Positions 47,901 to 58,689 of a stretch of 64,000 nt of DNA are shown one piece after another. The notes beneath the pieces are model-generated. The model saw nothing but the letters and a program-made list of their open reading frames with translations. It was not told where the DNA came from and did not search any database. Numbering within the stretch: the first letter of the stretch is position 1; every line of letters starts with the position of its first letter. Source of the stretch: Symsagittifera roscoffensis (lineage: Eukaryota; Xenacoelomorpha; Acoela; Convolutidae); assembly GCF_963678635.1 (NCBI RefSeq), contig NC_087063.1, positions 34,508,540 through 34,572,539 on the forward strand, written 5' to 3'. A program made the translations under genes and the position numbers.

Positions 47901-50900
47901 AACTGCAAAAACGATTTTTTTCTCTTTTTTTACTAGAACCAACGCCTACAAAAAGCATAATTTATAAGCAATTTAAATGCAATATCGAAGATGAAAAGGG
48001 CAAAAAAGGATATTATAATCAATTAAGTTGCAGCTTTTGTGCAAACCAAATTCATTTGAAATCAGGATGTAAATATTTAATTACAATCGATTATAATTGA
48101 ATCAAAAAATAAAAGTACTAAAAATTGATTATAATTGACTGAAATAAGTTAAAATTCAATTAAAATTTGTTTTTAAAGAAAACAGATTATAATTGATTTT
48201 ATTTGATTATATTAGATTTTTTCTCAATTTAATTAAGACCAATACTAAAGTTAAAAATAATTGATTATTAAAGCTTTAGTTTGGATGCGGATGGTTTTAT
48301 AATTCATGAATTTACTCGTATAATCCTGGAGAAAAAAGGCGACGATTAAATATAGTGACTTCTACGGTTTTTTTCAGATATTTCCTTTGGGTGGTTACAA
48401 ATGAACGCGTGCACTTAAAATGATTTTTTTGCTTTACAATGATTGCCGTAAATTTAACTTAACGTCAATGAAAATTTTCAAAATGATGGGGTTGTTCATT
48501 TTTCATCACTAGTTGTTCAGGGTTTCCATTTACTGCAAGGCGGCTACAAACTAAGTTTTGTAGATAAACAATTTTGAAATAATGACTTTTTTTTGGATTT
48601 TTTTCGTTTATTCAAAAACTACAACACAAAATCTCAGATAACGGGTTCACTCGAGAAATCGTGTTTTAGGATAACCGCTGCATAAGCAATTTCGGCCAGT
48701 TTTGTTGATTTTAAAAATATATATGGCCATAAAAATTGTTCATGAAAATTTGACCGTGTTTTGTAATTTTGTCGAATTCTATAAGAACATGCTGCCCAAA
48801 AAAACAATTAGATAAAGGTTCAATCAAAAACTGGGGGCTGGGATTTTTTTCGCATTGGGGTTACGCATTAATTTTATAGAAAAGCATTTTTGTTTTGAGC
48901 AAAAGTCCATTGTGCGAAATTCTGACCAATTTTTGGAAGTTGTTTTTTTTTCGAAAATCAATATACCGGAGCTGATAACAAAGGGATAACTTTTAAGCAT
49001 TGAAAGAATAAATTGAAAGAGTATCTCCTGCATAAAGCAAACTTGCCGCATTCTTATAGGGAATGGCTATGGCTTGAAACAAACTTCAATATTCGACCTT
49101 CTCACCCCTCTATTGGATTGTGTTAAATTTCCCGAAAACGACCGTCCTAAATCTGAGATTGAGAAAAAATTCAAGACTCCCCTGCAAAAAAAAACAATCT
49201 TTCGTTTTCTTATAGGGAATCAACCATGACCTCGGGGGCAAATTATCTATGCTGGATATCCCCGCATCCAAGTTCAGGTTTAAGTAATCGATTATAACGG
49301 GTTTTCTGCTAAGTTTTTGATAATTATGATTGATTCTAATTACCGAAAATGCATGTTTAAAGGATTTATAATCTATTATAATTGTGATAATTTCCAAGAG
49401 ATTATAATATCTCATAAATATTTACAGTTGATTATGGTTCAGACAGAAAAAAAATCTTTAAATTCTTTATAATCGCACTTAAAGTAAATATATACTTTTT
49501 CCTGTGTTTTAACTTTTTTCTGTTAATAACCAACCTCTAAAAAATAAAGGCCTGTAATATCGTTTAATCTGAACACCAAGTGTTACCACGAAACAAAAGA
49601 AGAAATCCCTTCGTATTAGTTGAAAAATCATATTAGTTGATATGTTTTCAAATCCAGAAGAAATGAAAACATACAAATTCATTCGAATTGATTTAAAACT
49701 GCAAAAACGATTTTTTTTCTCTTTTTTTACTAGAACCAACGCCTACAAAAAGCATAATTTATAAGCAATTTAAATGCAATATCGAAGATGAAAAGGGCAA
49801 AAAAGGATATTATAATCAATTAAGTTGCAGCTTTTGTGCAAACCAAATTCATTTGACATCAGGATGTAAATATTTAATTACAATCGATTATAATTGAATC
49901 AAAAAATAAAAGTACTAAAAATTGATTATAATTGACTGAAATAAGTTAAAACTCAATTAAAATTTGTTTTTAAAGAAAACAGATTATAATTGATTTTATT
50001 TGATTATGTTAGATTTTTTCTCAATTTAATTAAGACCAATACTAAAATTTAAAAAATAATTGATTATTAACGCTTTAGTTTGGATGCGGATGGTTTTATA
50101 ATTCACGAATTTACTCATATAATCCTGGAGAAAAAGACGACGATTAAATATAGTGACTTCTACGGTTTTCAGATATTTCCTTTGGGTGGTTACAAATGAA
50201 CGCGTGCACTTAAAATGATATTTTTGCTTGACAATGATTGCCGTAAATTTAACTTAACGTCAATGAAAACTTTCAAAATGATGGGGTTGTTGATTTTTCA
50301 TCACTAGTTGTTCAGGGTTTCCATCTACTGCAAGGCGGCTACAAACTAAGTTTTGTAGATAAACAATTTTGAAATAATGACTTTTTTTTTGGATTTTTTT
50401 CGTTTATTCAAAAACTACAACACAAAATCTCAGATAACGGGTTCACTCGAAAAATCGTGTTTTAGGATAACCGCTGCATAAGCAATTTCGGCCAGTTTTG
50501 TTGATTTTAAAAATATATATGACCATAAAAATTGTTCATGAAAAATTGACCGTGTTTTGTAATTGTGTCGAGTTCTATAAGAACATGCTGCCAAAAAAAA
50601 TTAGATTAAGGCTCAATCAAAAACTGGGGGCTGGGATTTTTTTCGCATTGGGGTTACGCATTAATTTTATAGAAAAGCATTTCTGTTCTGAGCAAAAGTC
50701 CATTGTGCGAAATTCTGGAAGTTGTTTTTTTTTTCGAAAAATAATGTACCGGATATGATAACAAAGGGATAACTTTTAAGCATTGAAAGAATAAATTGAA
50801 AGAGTATCTCCTGCATAAAGCAAACTTGCCGCATTCTGATAGGGAATGGCTATGGCTTGAAAAAAACTTCAATATTCGACCTTCTCACCCCTCTATTGGA

Positions 50901-53207
50901 TTGTGTTAAATTTCCCGAAAACGACAGTCCTAAATCTGAGATTGAGAAAAAATTCAAGACTCCCCTGCAAAAAAAAACAATCTTTCGTTTTCTTATAGGG
51001 AATCAACCATGACCTCGGGGGCAAATTCAGGAATCAACCGTATAATCAATACCCCCCCCCCCCCCCCCCCCCCCTAAGTGACGTACCGTAGAATGCCCTC
51101 CCCATGCATGTATTTAATCTGATTCTGTACAGAATATGCATTTCATACAATCGAGCAAATAAAACTGATTCTTACATTTGTATGCGGGATCGCATTTGTA
51201 TACTGTTAATTGCCTAGACCCGATTCGAGGTCCCAGACTCATGTCCACTCTTTCGCGACAAAATTTTGGCATGACCAGACCAAAATTAGTCATTTCCAGA
51301 CTTTCGCGACCATGATTATCCGTCGCGACTTTCGCAAGCGAATCGGAGGTGGCGCGACAAAAAAATCGCGACTTGTATTTGTTATGTCCAGACTATCGCT
51401 ACCAAGTTTTGCTATTTCAAGATTTTCGCGACTGAAAAACTCAGGCGCGATTTTTGCAACCAAGGCGGATACGGCGCGACCCTGCGGCTCAGGAAACGGC
51501 GCCACCAAGCTCAACCGTTTCCAGACATTCCAGACCGAGATGGAGACGGCGCGACTGAGAAAAATGTTTTCAGGGCTTCCGCGACCGAAGTGGAGGCGGC
51601 GCGACTCAAGAAATGTCGTAACTCAAAAAGCAACGGCGCGATTAATGTTTTAATTCAATTTTTTTTCAGTAAAACGATTAATTTTGGATATTTCCTGGCT
51701 TTTCTCAAAGTTAGCTTATGGAAAATTCATATCCGACCTAAATTGATTGGGGGTGATCCAAATCCAGTTTTTTTGACATTTTGACACACTTTTTAAAATT
51801 TTGCACTACCTTTACCATCAAAACAATAATTAAAAAATTAGGAAAATTGTTCGTCTAGCTTAAGTATGGCCCCTAGCTGACGGTAAAAACGTCAAAGGTC
51901 AAATAAGTAGAGAAAGAAAGATTTTAAGGTGAGCAATCAGAGACTCAACTGTCATTTTTACTGATTTTCATTTGCTGACTGGAGTTAAAACGTGCACAAT
52001 TATTTATAAAATTTTACTTCGAGCTTAGGCTCCCTAAAACTTGCCTGGTAGAAAAAATAGGGTTTCAACCAAATTGCGAGTAAAATGGGCTCTGCTCTCT
52101 GTTAGTCAATTATAGTGTGAAAAAAGTATAAAGATTATGGTGAACGCGGAAAAATAAACCAAAATTACAGGTTTGACGCTAATTATTGCTGATTGCGAGT
52201 AAATGCACGTAAATTCTGATTGCGAGTAAATGTGAGGACAGCTCTTTCGTTTTCAGAAAGATAACTCTATGGCATTTTTGTTTTCAGAAAGAGTTTTTAA
52301 CGCGCAAGTTTGATTTACGAAAATTTGACTTTTGATATTTTCAAGTTCACTGCTAACTCATCCAATAAATAAAATTAACAAAAAAATACAATAGGTCTAA
52401 GAAAAAGGTTTTTAACTTTAAAATACTAGGTTTTAGCTTTCAAATTTAAAAGCAGACGTAAAAAAAATAATAGTTTTCTTCAATTGTTTTTGACCAATTT
52501 AAAAAGCTTCCAGGTAAAATTTTTTTTCTTGGAAAGGGCTTCAAAAAATTCAGTCATTTTTTTCCGTGACTTCATTAATTAACACTTGTTCAAATGTTTT
52601 AGGTTAAATGTCAATTTTTTCTGGAAATTAAATAACATGCATATTTCAGGACGACCCCCAAGCCGTAGACAACACCGATATCGAAGGTGTAAACATGGGA
52701 GTCTTCGCCAACCATATTGCAGTTAAAAAGTAAGATCATAAAACGGGCCAATCACAGTTTAAAGAGCAGAAATTATCATAAAAAAGTGCAGTGGCGGAGT
52801 TCGGGTGCGGGAAATAAAACGATTCGCTAAAACAGCTCGCCTCTTGTTATAATTTCATTAAGTTTCCATCTAACCCACCTTTAAATTTTAGTAAAGCTGC
52901 ATTAAGTGCCAGTAACGACTTAACTTTTCTGTTCAAAATTGATTCCAAAAACTTACAAAACGCCATTATTGGTATTTTTTTGGAAAAACGCTCAGAAAGT
53001 GAAAAACTGCATAAAATTGGGGGCATGAAATAAGGTTATTTCAATTGTTCTTCACATTTAAGAGAAGAAATCAGAGAGCAAATAGAGAAGGATACCCGCA
53101 ACACATCAGAACTGAAGAAGTCAACCATGCAAACTGCTGGGTTGCTGTTTTTACTTCACAGTATTATTAAAACTGCAAATAGTAGGGCCTCATTATACAT
53201 TAAGTAG
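35980..53207 (+). CDS. Secreted protein with lysozyme-like domain, VWA domain and mucin-like region; ten exons resolved
   Basis: Exons: 35980-36158, 39917-40163, 41091-41132, 41207-41239, 41328-41377, 44474-44887, 45136-45235, 45448-47214, 52650-52729, 53063-53207. GT-AG junctions and phases agree throughout, giving 1018 residues plus stop; the initiating exon upstream is not found. Residues about 4-25 are a hydrophobic, signal-like stretch. Residues 55-180 resemble a lysozyme/transglycosylase-like fold: LLNRIAMMTSFGA, AGIWSINMAMFE, KPIYSGLAAM and NFWK. The expected RIAxxES Glu is Thr, so the domain is probably not catalytic. The VWA domain (about 195-385) has a complete MIDAS: DASSS, Thr in GTYTHNG, and Asp in VVITDGKS. 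Then come TTSS repeats (about 555-637), four copies of a PNMGPTYPNWWTT-like repeat, a Cys-rich CGCLIYIVIKPCWSC segment, and basic sites RVRRE and RIRRRRQ before an acidic tail. It likely acts outside the cell in matrix or adhesion; partner unknown. An upstream acceptor at 44406 breaks phase with the preceding exon. Confidence 0.88.
36283..36496. mobile_element. MITE family A, full-length copy
   Basis: 214 bp from GGCTCTTTTCCAGTTCCCCC to GGGGGGAACTGGAAAAGAGCC, perfect 20-bp TIRs. Internal CAGCGTAACATCACGCATTTAGCCGTAATAACACG matches 37670-37881 almost base for base. The flanks (TACCCGGG and CTTTATTA) do not match, so no target duplication remains. It lies in the VWA gene intron just after its first resolved exon. 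Confidence 0.82.
36985..37085 (-). other. tRNA-like sequence, probable SINE piece
   Basis: On the minus strand, TATAGCCTAGCGTATAC resembles a pol III A box and GGATTCGATTCTCACC a B box, with spacing close to that of a tRNA. The expected acceptor stem does not pair, so a functional tRNA is unlikely. Confidence 0.35.
37670..37881. mobile_element. MITE family A, full copy with 8-bp target duplication
   Basis: 212 bp. GACTTTTA is duplicated exactly at 37662-37669 and 37882-37889. TIRs are GGCTCTTTTCCAGTTCCCCC on the left and the slightly worn GGGGGACTGGAGAATAGCC on the right. The interior matches 36283-36496 closely. Confidence 0.88.
38105..38290 (+). repeat. tRNA-like SINE candidate, copy 3
   Basis: TTGGGAACTTGACTTTTTCCCG, AACTTGCTTTATTTTTGAAC, then GGTCTGAAGGAACGGCGCTTG and a B-box-like GTTTGAGTCCTGG. 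This copy has the best B box of the three. It lies in a VWA gene intron. Confidence 0.5.
39163..39716. mobile_element. Foldback element with about 150-bp inverted arms
   Basis: The left arm holds CACTAGTGGTCAAAAATAA, GGGCCATTTTGGA, GCGACCGACAGCAAATGATC, TGAAGCACTTGCC and TTTTCCGGGTCTGAAA. The right arm holds the same blocks inverted: TTTTCAGACCCGGAAAA, GGCAAGTGCTTCA, GATCACTTGCTGTCGGTCGC, TCCAAAATGGTCC and a CTCTAGTATA end. Ends near TA dinucleotides could mean a Tc1/mariner-like origin, but that is weak. Noncoding; sits in a VWA gene intron. Confidence 0.75.
40475..40880. mobile_element. Non-autonomous DNA element, copy 3
   Basis: Starts AAGAGTCGATGAACGTAGTTAAAACTCTT and ends near TTGCGTTCCTTGGCTCTT, a worn TIR pair of the 20131-20547 family. 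Shares TTTGGAAAGTGGAATTTAGTTTTCAGATTTC. In a VWA gene intron. Confidence 0.6.
41923..42225. mobile_element. Non-autonomous DNA element, shorter copy 4
   Basis: AAGCGTCAATGAACAAAG at the left and TCTTCATTGACAACTT at the right form imperfect inverted ends like those of the 20131-20547 family, with an internal CTTCCAAGTGGGTTAAATTT block in the same position. More diverged than the other copies. Confidence 0.42.
42230..44405. other. VWA gene intron, AT-rich, no recognised exon
   Basis: The segment at 43900-44040 shares words with the 20131-20547 element family (CAGTCATAAATTGATCGAGAAATTC, AATGACATCTATTTTTT) and is probably a partial copy. A minus-strand frame at 42871-43068 and its extension to about 43140 look faintly protein-like but match nothing I know. 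The remainder holds nothing I can support. Confidence 0.35.
46045..46290 (+). repeat. Thr/Ser-coding simple repeat inside the VWA gene
   Basis: Repeats of ACATCTTCAACAACGTCCTCG-type hexamer pairs encode TTSS units, a mucin-like O-glycosylation region. Third positions vary (TCT/TCC/TCG), so the protein pattern is kept while the DNA has drifted. Confidence 0.85.
46320..46500 (+). repeat. Tandem repeat coding a Pro/Trp/Tyr decapeptide-like unit
   Basis: Four successive units of about 39-42 bases encode variants of TTAPNMGPTYPNWW (PTYPIWWTT, PTYPNGWTT, PTYPNWQTT, PTYPNWWTT). It follows the TTSS stretch and precedes the basic linker of the VWA protein. Confidence 0.85.
47444..51026. repeat. Tandem duplication of a 1.8-kb unit inside the VWA gene intron
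   Basis: Copy 1 spans 47444-49239 and copy 2 spans 49240 to about 51026, head to tail with no spacer. Each starts AAATTATCTATGCTGGATAT and ends ACCATGACCTCGGGGGCAAA. Differences are sparse single bases and small indels (a few per 100 bp or fewer), so the duplication is recent. The unit is very AT-rich with no coding pattern. It carries many TTATAATC/GATTATAA words, often back to back. Confidence 0.93.
51052..51074 (+). repeat. Poly-C run of 23
   Basis: An uninterrupted run of C directly after the 1.8-kb duplication and a short ATAATCAATA stretch. Similar runs lie at 16938-16953 and 32188-32210, and G runs at about 33057-33070, 33139-33155 and 35454-35468. Length is likely polymorphic or assembly-sensitive. 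Confidence 0.9.
51230..51660. repeat. CpG-rich degenerate repeat cluster
   Basis: TTTCGCGAC, GGCGCGAC and TTCCAGAC words recur roughly every 50-110 bases: TCGCGACCATGATTATCCGT, GGAGGTGGCGCGAC, GCGGATACGGCGCGAC, GGAGACGGCGCGACTGAGAA, GGAGGCGGCGCGACTCAAGAA. The open + strand frame over it is a by-product of the repeat. A related GCGACAACTCGCA word occurs twice near 55851 and 55961. A dense CpG patch in an AT-rich intron is unusual. Confidence 0.65.
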
Positions 53208-53356
53208 AATAATTTAAATTCCAAATTGTTAGCATTGCCACATAATCAGGAAACTTTTTCGGTGCAGTATTTTTTTCAATCGACAATTATGAATTAGGTT
53301 AAATAATTATTGATACTATGATTGACAGTAATATTTCATTAGTCTTATTAGTAAGA

Positions 53357-53362
53357 AATAAA
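53357..53362 (+). terminator. AATAAA poly(A) signal candidate of the VWA gene
   Basis: AATAAA lies about 150 bases after the stop codon at 53205-53207, in AT-rich sequence. Its position supports 53063-53207 as the terminal coding exon. Confidence 0.55.
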
Positions 53363-54339
53363 GCTTGGTAAAACTTTTTTATTTGATTGAGGAGTGTGCC
53401 AGCTTTTACAATTGATCGCCCTGATTTTTCCGACCTCTTTTTGATTCTGCTTCAAAACTTTGCCAGTTTTCCATTTGCAAATTTTGTATCATTTTCTTGG
53501 TGAGGAGGTCAGCACTGACAATTTTTTTGATTATCAGATTATATCACTGAAAAAATTCTCGAAAATAAACTAAATCATATAGGAAAATCTGCGATGTTCT
53601 CCGGTTTGTCAAAAAAGTACTCGGTCTGCAGAAAAAGCCAAATTTGTCAGTAATTATTGGCGATTCTATAACGCATCGTTTTGTCACGCCTGCAATAAAA
53701 TCGCGCTTGGCTCTTATGCTATGAACGGCTCAAAAAAAAGAAAAAGAAGAAGAAGAATTTATTCCTGCAAATTTTGCAAACAAAATCAACTATGCTTCAG
53801 TATAGTTCAACAAGAGCTTCAGTATAATTCTATTATGCGTCAGTATATTTCAGTAAGCAACCAAATACTTCCTATTTAAAACAAGAACATCCAGTTGCTA
53901 GGCAAGTAGCACAATATTCCGACCAAATTCTCAGATGTTTTTTAAATGTAGTGTCTTTTCTTGTACTTCAGGATAGAACATTGCAAAGGCGTAGAAATTT
54001 AGTGAATTAGGCATAAACGACTACAAATATTGTCTAGAAAAGATTATCTGGGAATTATCCAGCCTGAGGAGCGCTAGATAAGGAATCCAAAACTATACTT
54101 TTTTAAATACAGTTATCAATTTTAACCTAAGTTGGTAATTTTCATACAACGAACGTTACTCTATCGCTTTACCTGCTCGAAAAAAGACGAAAAATCAAAA
54201 TTTTCGAATCTATTTTTCTCGACACTGGGAATTTTTTGAGAACTTTTTGCTGTCCTTTGAATCACGACTAAAAGGCTTTAAATGAAATATCATTCAACCC
54301 AGTTGGTTTGAATACGCAAAATATTTATGCTTGGCAAGT
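53363..54339. other. AT-rich intergenic stretch, no recognised gene
   Basis: Contains an AAAGAAAAAGAAGAAGAAGAA purine run near 53735-53758 and three spaced CTTCAGTATA/CGTCAGTATA words at about 53790-53850. Nothing else is supported. Confidence 0.35.
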
Positions 54340-54545
54340 TATCCGCACTCATAAACGTTCCAAATTGAACTAAAGCAAGCTAATTGGTCATAGTAATTCC
54401 ATAAGCGACTCAAAAATTAATCTAGACTTGATATTATCAGCCTAAAATGTGTACTTTGTCAATTTTTCGTATACCAAAAACTATTCGAGTCCAATTAATA
54501 GGCAGTCGGAGCATTCAGGGCTTTGCCCTGATAAGAGCAGCCTTG
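54340..54545 (-). repeat. Dispersed repeat, short copy of the 19190/55090 family
   Basis: Shares GTTCCAAATTGAA, GCAAGCTAATTGGTC and CAGTCGGAGCATTCAGGGCTTTGCCCTGATA with the copy at 55540-55745, in the same orientation. Confidence 0.6.
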
Positions 54546-55089
54546 TTGGTCCATATAATATTTTGCGATATGCAAAATATATCCCTTTGTACTTGAAATA
54601 GTGTGTGTGGGGAAGTCGATGTTTTTCAAACACAAAATTTCACAAAAATTATTTCTTTTTTATTTTTTTGAAAATTTTATCAATTTTTTTACGCAATTAA
54701 TGCTCCAAAGAAGTTAAACAGCAGTCAAAACATTCAGAGTTTTGCCCGATTTGAACAGTTTTATCTATTTTTCAGTTTTATTGTGATTCATTTATTCTTC
54801 CTAATTGCAAGGCTCACGGTCAACCTGAAAAATACACAAGACTTCTTTTGCTTTTCAACTGATTTACTATCAAGCAACTAAATGGAAACAAACTATCCGA
54901 TGAAAAAGCTGAAATTGAAAAAACATTTAAGCGAGAAACTAAACAAAAATAGAAAAGAACCAGATTGGTCCATCTAGAAAACAGTACCTAAAAAATTGAT
55001 TATACCGGTTATTTGAGACGCAAACATGCTGAAATTGTGTATGCCATCCGCTTGACACAAAAATCAGTTTCAAGCTGCTTCAGTACCTT

Positions 55090-55745
55090 TTTCGGTAGTT
55101 AGATCGCAAATTAAAAGACACATGCTTTCGCAAGTGTTAGCAATGCGAAACAAAAGTGGCATAGTTGTTCCGACTTCGAAGAAAATGGAATATTCATGCT
55201 TGGTGTGGTTTTCTTTAATCAGTAAACTTTCACCGGTCGAAATAATAAACTTCAACTAAGTTTTATATACCCCATTGAAGTTATTGACTTTTTGAAGAAT
55301 CTGAGTTTGAAAAATTTCAAAATAATGTTTTTTAACAGAAAAATTCATACCCTTTAGAAGATATTGACTCCCTAAAATCAAATTGAAAAAGATATTTTAC
55401 CTCTGATCTTTTTTGCAAAGTTCTGGGAGTTTGAAAATTGCCAATTTGACCATGATCTGGACTGAATTATGCGCGTTTTGGAGTCTTTATTCATAATTCT
55501 GAAAGCGTAATGCGAATAATTTATGCGTTTCAAATTATCCCGCACAACAAAATTGTTCCAAATTGAATTGAGGCAAGCTAATCGATCGTATTAAATTTGT
55601 ACGACTCTTTTTACGCTTGATTTTTGATATTGTCCAAAACTTATATTTTATCAGTTTTTGATTTTTCCAAGAATCATTTCGATATAGATTAAGGAGCAGT
55701 CGGAAATTACAGGGCTTTGCCTTCATATACGAACAGTCTTGTTTC
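55090..55745 (-). repeat. Dispersed repeat, long copy inverted relative to 19190-19690
   Basis: The reverse complement shares ordered blocks with 19190-19690, including ATTTTGGACAATATCGAAGA-like, CAATTTGGAACAATTTTGTTG and TTCAATGGGGTATATAAAAC. Both ends of the shared part coincide with a GGGCTTTGCCxT hairpin-like word. No coding capacity. Confidence 0.65.
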
Positions 55746-55839
55746 AATTTTACTGTCTTATTTCAAGTTCATCAGTTAAAATTATTATGATGATGGATAG
55801 ATAGTTAAGAAGGCTCATGGGGATGTTATGGCGACCGTA

Positions 55840-56640
55840 AAGCGACAACTCGCATTAAAAATAAAACTCGCAATAGACAAAATACAGTGACCGGAGTAGC
55901 ATCTCTCCCTACATTACACATGCTAATCATAACGCCCCGCAACGATTTTTAGCCTGATGCGACAACTCGCAATATACTCACCGCCGCAGTCGCGCCAACA
56001 TGCTCCGAGCTTGCCACGAGACGGTAAGACTTTACACGAAAATTAGAGCCGGTTATCGCCGCGAAATTCTTAAATTTTAAATTCATTTAGAACTTTGGTC
56101 TGAACAAATTGTCAGTTTTCATTTTTTATCTTTTGGGTTGTCTTTTGCTTCTGAGTAATGCTTCTCAAATTTCTGAGTGAGTTTCGGCTTTTGTTAACTG
56201 AGTTTCCTTGTCTTACGAACTTTGCGCTATTATTTTAAATTCAAACCTTTTAAGTAGATTCATCACTCTGTAGAATTTTTGGGTGATTTTTGTAACTTTT
56301 GTTTGTCAAAGAAACATTTAATTTTTGTTTCAAGCGAACAATAGCAAAAATAAAAAATATCAAATGAATTTCCACTGTTCACAATAATTTTAGCAGAAAA
56401 ATAACTGAAATTTTTGGGCAGTTCCACTGTTTGAAAAACCGCTTTTGTCCCACATCAGTATAACACAGTCAAAAAACAACAAACACGTACCTCCAGCTTT
56501 AGTCCCCTAGTTGTCTTCTATCCAGAAGTTCGAAAATTTTGGTCCACCTGTTTTTTTTTCATTTTTAGGTTTTTTTAATGTTTCTGTTGCATCACAGATG
56601 GTGCGAAGATCTGCTTCGCCTCTGTGTCGACGTTTGATTT
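55840..56640. repeat. Repeat-derived stretch with GCGACAACTCGCA words and a shared 3' segment
   Basis: GCGACAACTCGCA occurs twice about 110 bases apart. 56140-56230 (TTTGTTAACTGAGTTTCCTTGTCTTACGAACTTTG) recurs at about 56710-56765 and 57790-57850. 56390-56640 is related to 29200-29480 and ends with GCGAAGATCTGCTTCGCCTCTGTGTC, a hairpin-forming word also near 17540, 29450 and 38800. Confidence 0.5.
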
Positions 56641-58680
56641 CGTTTTGAAGGTGGCTGCCGAATAAAAAAAATGCAAGTAATGCTTCTCAAATTTCCGAGT
56701 AATGTTAGATTTTTGTTAACTGAGTTTGATTGTCTTACGAATTTTGTGCAATTACTTACTTTTAAAATTTTGAAATAGATTGATCACCTTTTACAATCTT
56801 TGAGTCATTTTTGTTTGTCAAACAATCATTTAATTTTCGTTTCCAGCGAAGAAATGCATAAGGTAATTTGTACACAAGAAGCACCTATCAGAGGCTACTT
56901 AAACACTGCTGTTTAGAAGACTCCAACTTAACTGAGTGTTCAAATAAGGACTATAGTAAAATGTTTCAAGTACATAATTTGCATATACACAAAGTTAAAC
57001 GGAGAAAAACTCAAGAGTTTTAAAAATCTTGTAATTCTATCGAAGATCTGAAAAACCATTGAGAATGCACTAATGATGTCAAATGAGCAATTGTTTGCTG
57101 CGTTTTTCATGAATGTTTAGGTCGTTCAAATCGAATTCATTCAAAAAATTAACAAAAAAATTTTGCTTACTACATAATCTAATCATTTCTTCAGTTGAGT
57201 GATTTCTAGAATGATTAAGTTTCTTAGTGATTTCGTTAATTGTTTTTATATTTTCAATGCAATACGATTTGTGTGTCAACGTGTCAATAACTTGTGTCTA
57301 ATGTCAAATTTTTGAAAGGTGGAATCTATGTGGTATTGTCAATTTCCTATTTCTGAAGTAATCGTGCGTGTTTTTTCATGGCTTACTTTGATTCATGACT
57401 CAGAATTGAAACAATTGATTGGTGAATTCTCTAGTGCTTTTGACCATTAATTTAAATATCTCTGGAGTATTTGCTCATTCTATAAAGATTGATTCTTGAC
57501 AAAAAAGTCCTGATACTAATCTAAATTGGCAAAAACTTTTAAATTACTGTTCAAAGTTATTCTATCAAAAAGAACCATAGAAAAGCTAATTCTATAAAAG
57601 AAATCAAAAACTTGCGATGCCAACAGAGATGCGATTAAGTTTCATATTAATATGTTTGTGATATACGGATTTATATCAATCGTGATCAGAAAAATCAATT
57701 TTCACTTCTTGAGATTGCGTTGAAAGTATACATTCTACCGAAAAGTTTGCACCTAAATTGCTGCATCTAAATTTTTTAGAGGTTTGAAATTTCTGAGTAA
57801 TAATCGGCTTTTGTTAACTGAATTTAATTGTCTTACGAACTTTGTGCTATCAGTTTAATTTTACTTCAAAAGTTTTGCCAAATTTTTTTTGGCAATTTTC
57901 AAATCCCTTTTTCTGATTTCATGTAGACTTGTTTGAAGCTTCTCATTCCTGCCATGTAGCTCCGCCAAAATACGCTGACTCATGTTCTTGACAGTCTGTT
58001 TAGCGAAGTTTCAAAAAAATTTGAAATCCCATCAGCACCACCACAGTAACATATACGTTGTCGAGTAGAAAAATAAGCTTGGAAGAGCTCCTCAACCCTT
58101 GCGGTGAGATGCAGGTTCGTTTGGAACATAATTTAGTTTATTTAACTCTACAAGGTTTCGAGTTGTACAGCATTTCAAATTTCAGTTCACAGGAAAAGAC
58201 AAATTTGGTAGCAGAACTGACTTCTTAACATGAGAGGCATATCGATACTAACGATCCTGAATTTCTTTGTTTCGGCCTTACTCAGTTAGCTACTTCTCTC
58301 CTGTTGATGTTTTGAAGAAATTGAGATATCTAATAATTTTGTACAGTTGGTTGCTATCTCCTCATAGAAAAGTTTCCTCGTGAGCTCACTTTAGAACTCG
58401 CCGTGGACATTTTTCACCATAAAATTCTTATTCGTTCTGAGGGTGCGCAACACCTGAAATGACGTATAGTACCTCTATTTTTTGATATGAGTAAAGTTCA
58501 CAATTTTCGCAGATGATTTATTTGGGTACTCATTTTTACACCGAAGACTTTAGTCAAGGTGTTATGGTATCGTGTAACGGTTTTTTTTTTAATGTTGTCT
58601 GTTGTCAAGTGTCGACAAATAACGTCCACAGTTATCAATTATCATGTGGGCTGGACTATATCGCGCTATGTCACGTGATT
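56641..58680. other. AT-rich intergenic stretch, repeat fragments only
   Basis: Two further copies of the TTTGTTAACTGA...CTTACGAA segment lie near 56710 and 57790. The stretch at about 58020-58120 resembles 61620-61700 (ATCACYACCACACTAACRCATAT, GGTGAGATRCAGGT). No gene on either strand is supported. Confidence 0.4.
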
Positions 58681-58689
58681 GCGTATGTT

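Noticed and set aside
47444-51026. Repeat-internal frames as genes
   Set aside because: The frames occur in both copies only because the DNA is duplicated; composition is AT-rich and no domain is recognisable.
51210-51653. 147-codon + strand frame rich in Arg, Thr and Lys
   Set aside because: Comes from the CpG-rich repeat; no start context or homolog pattern, and it lies in a VWA gene intron.
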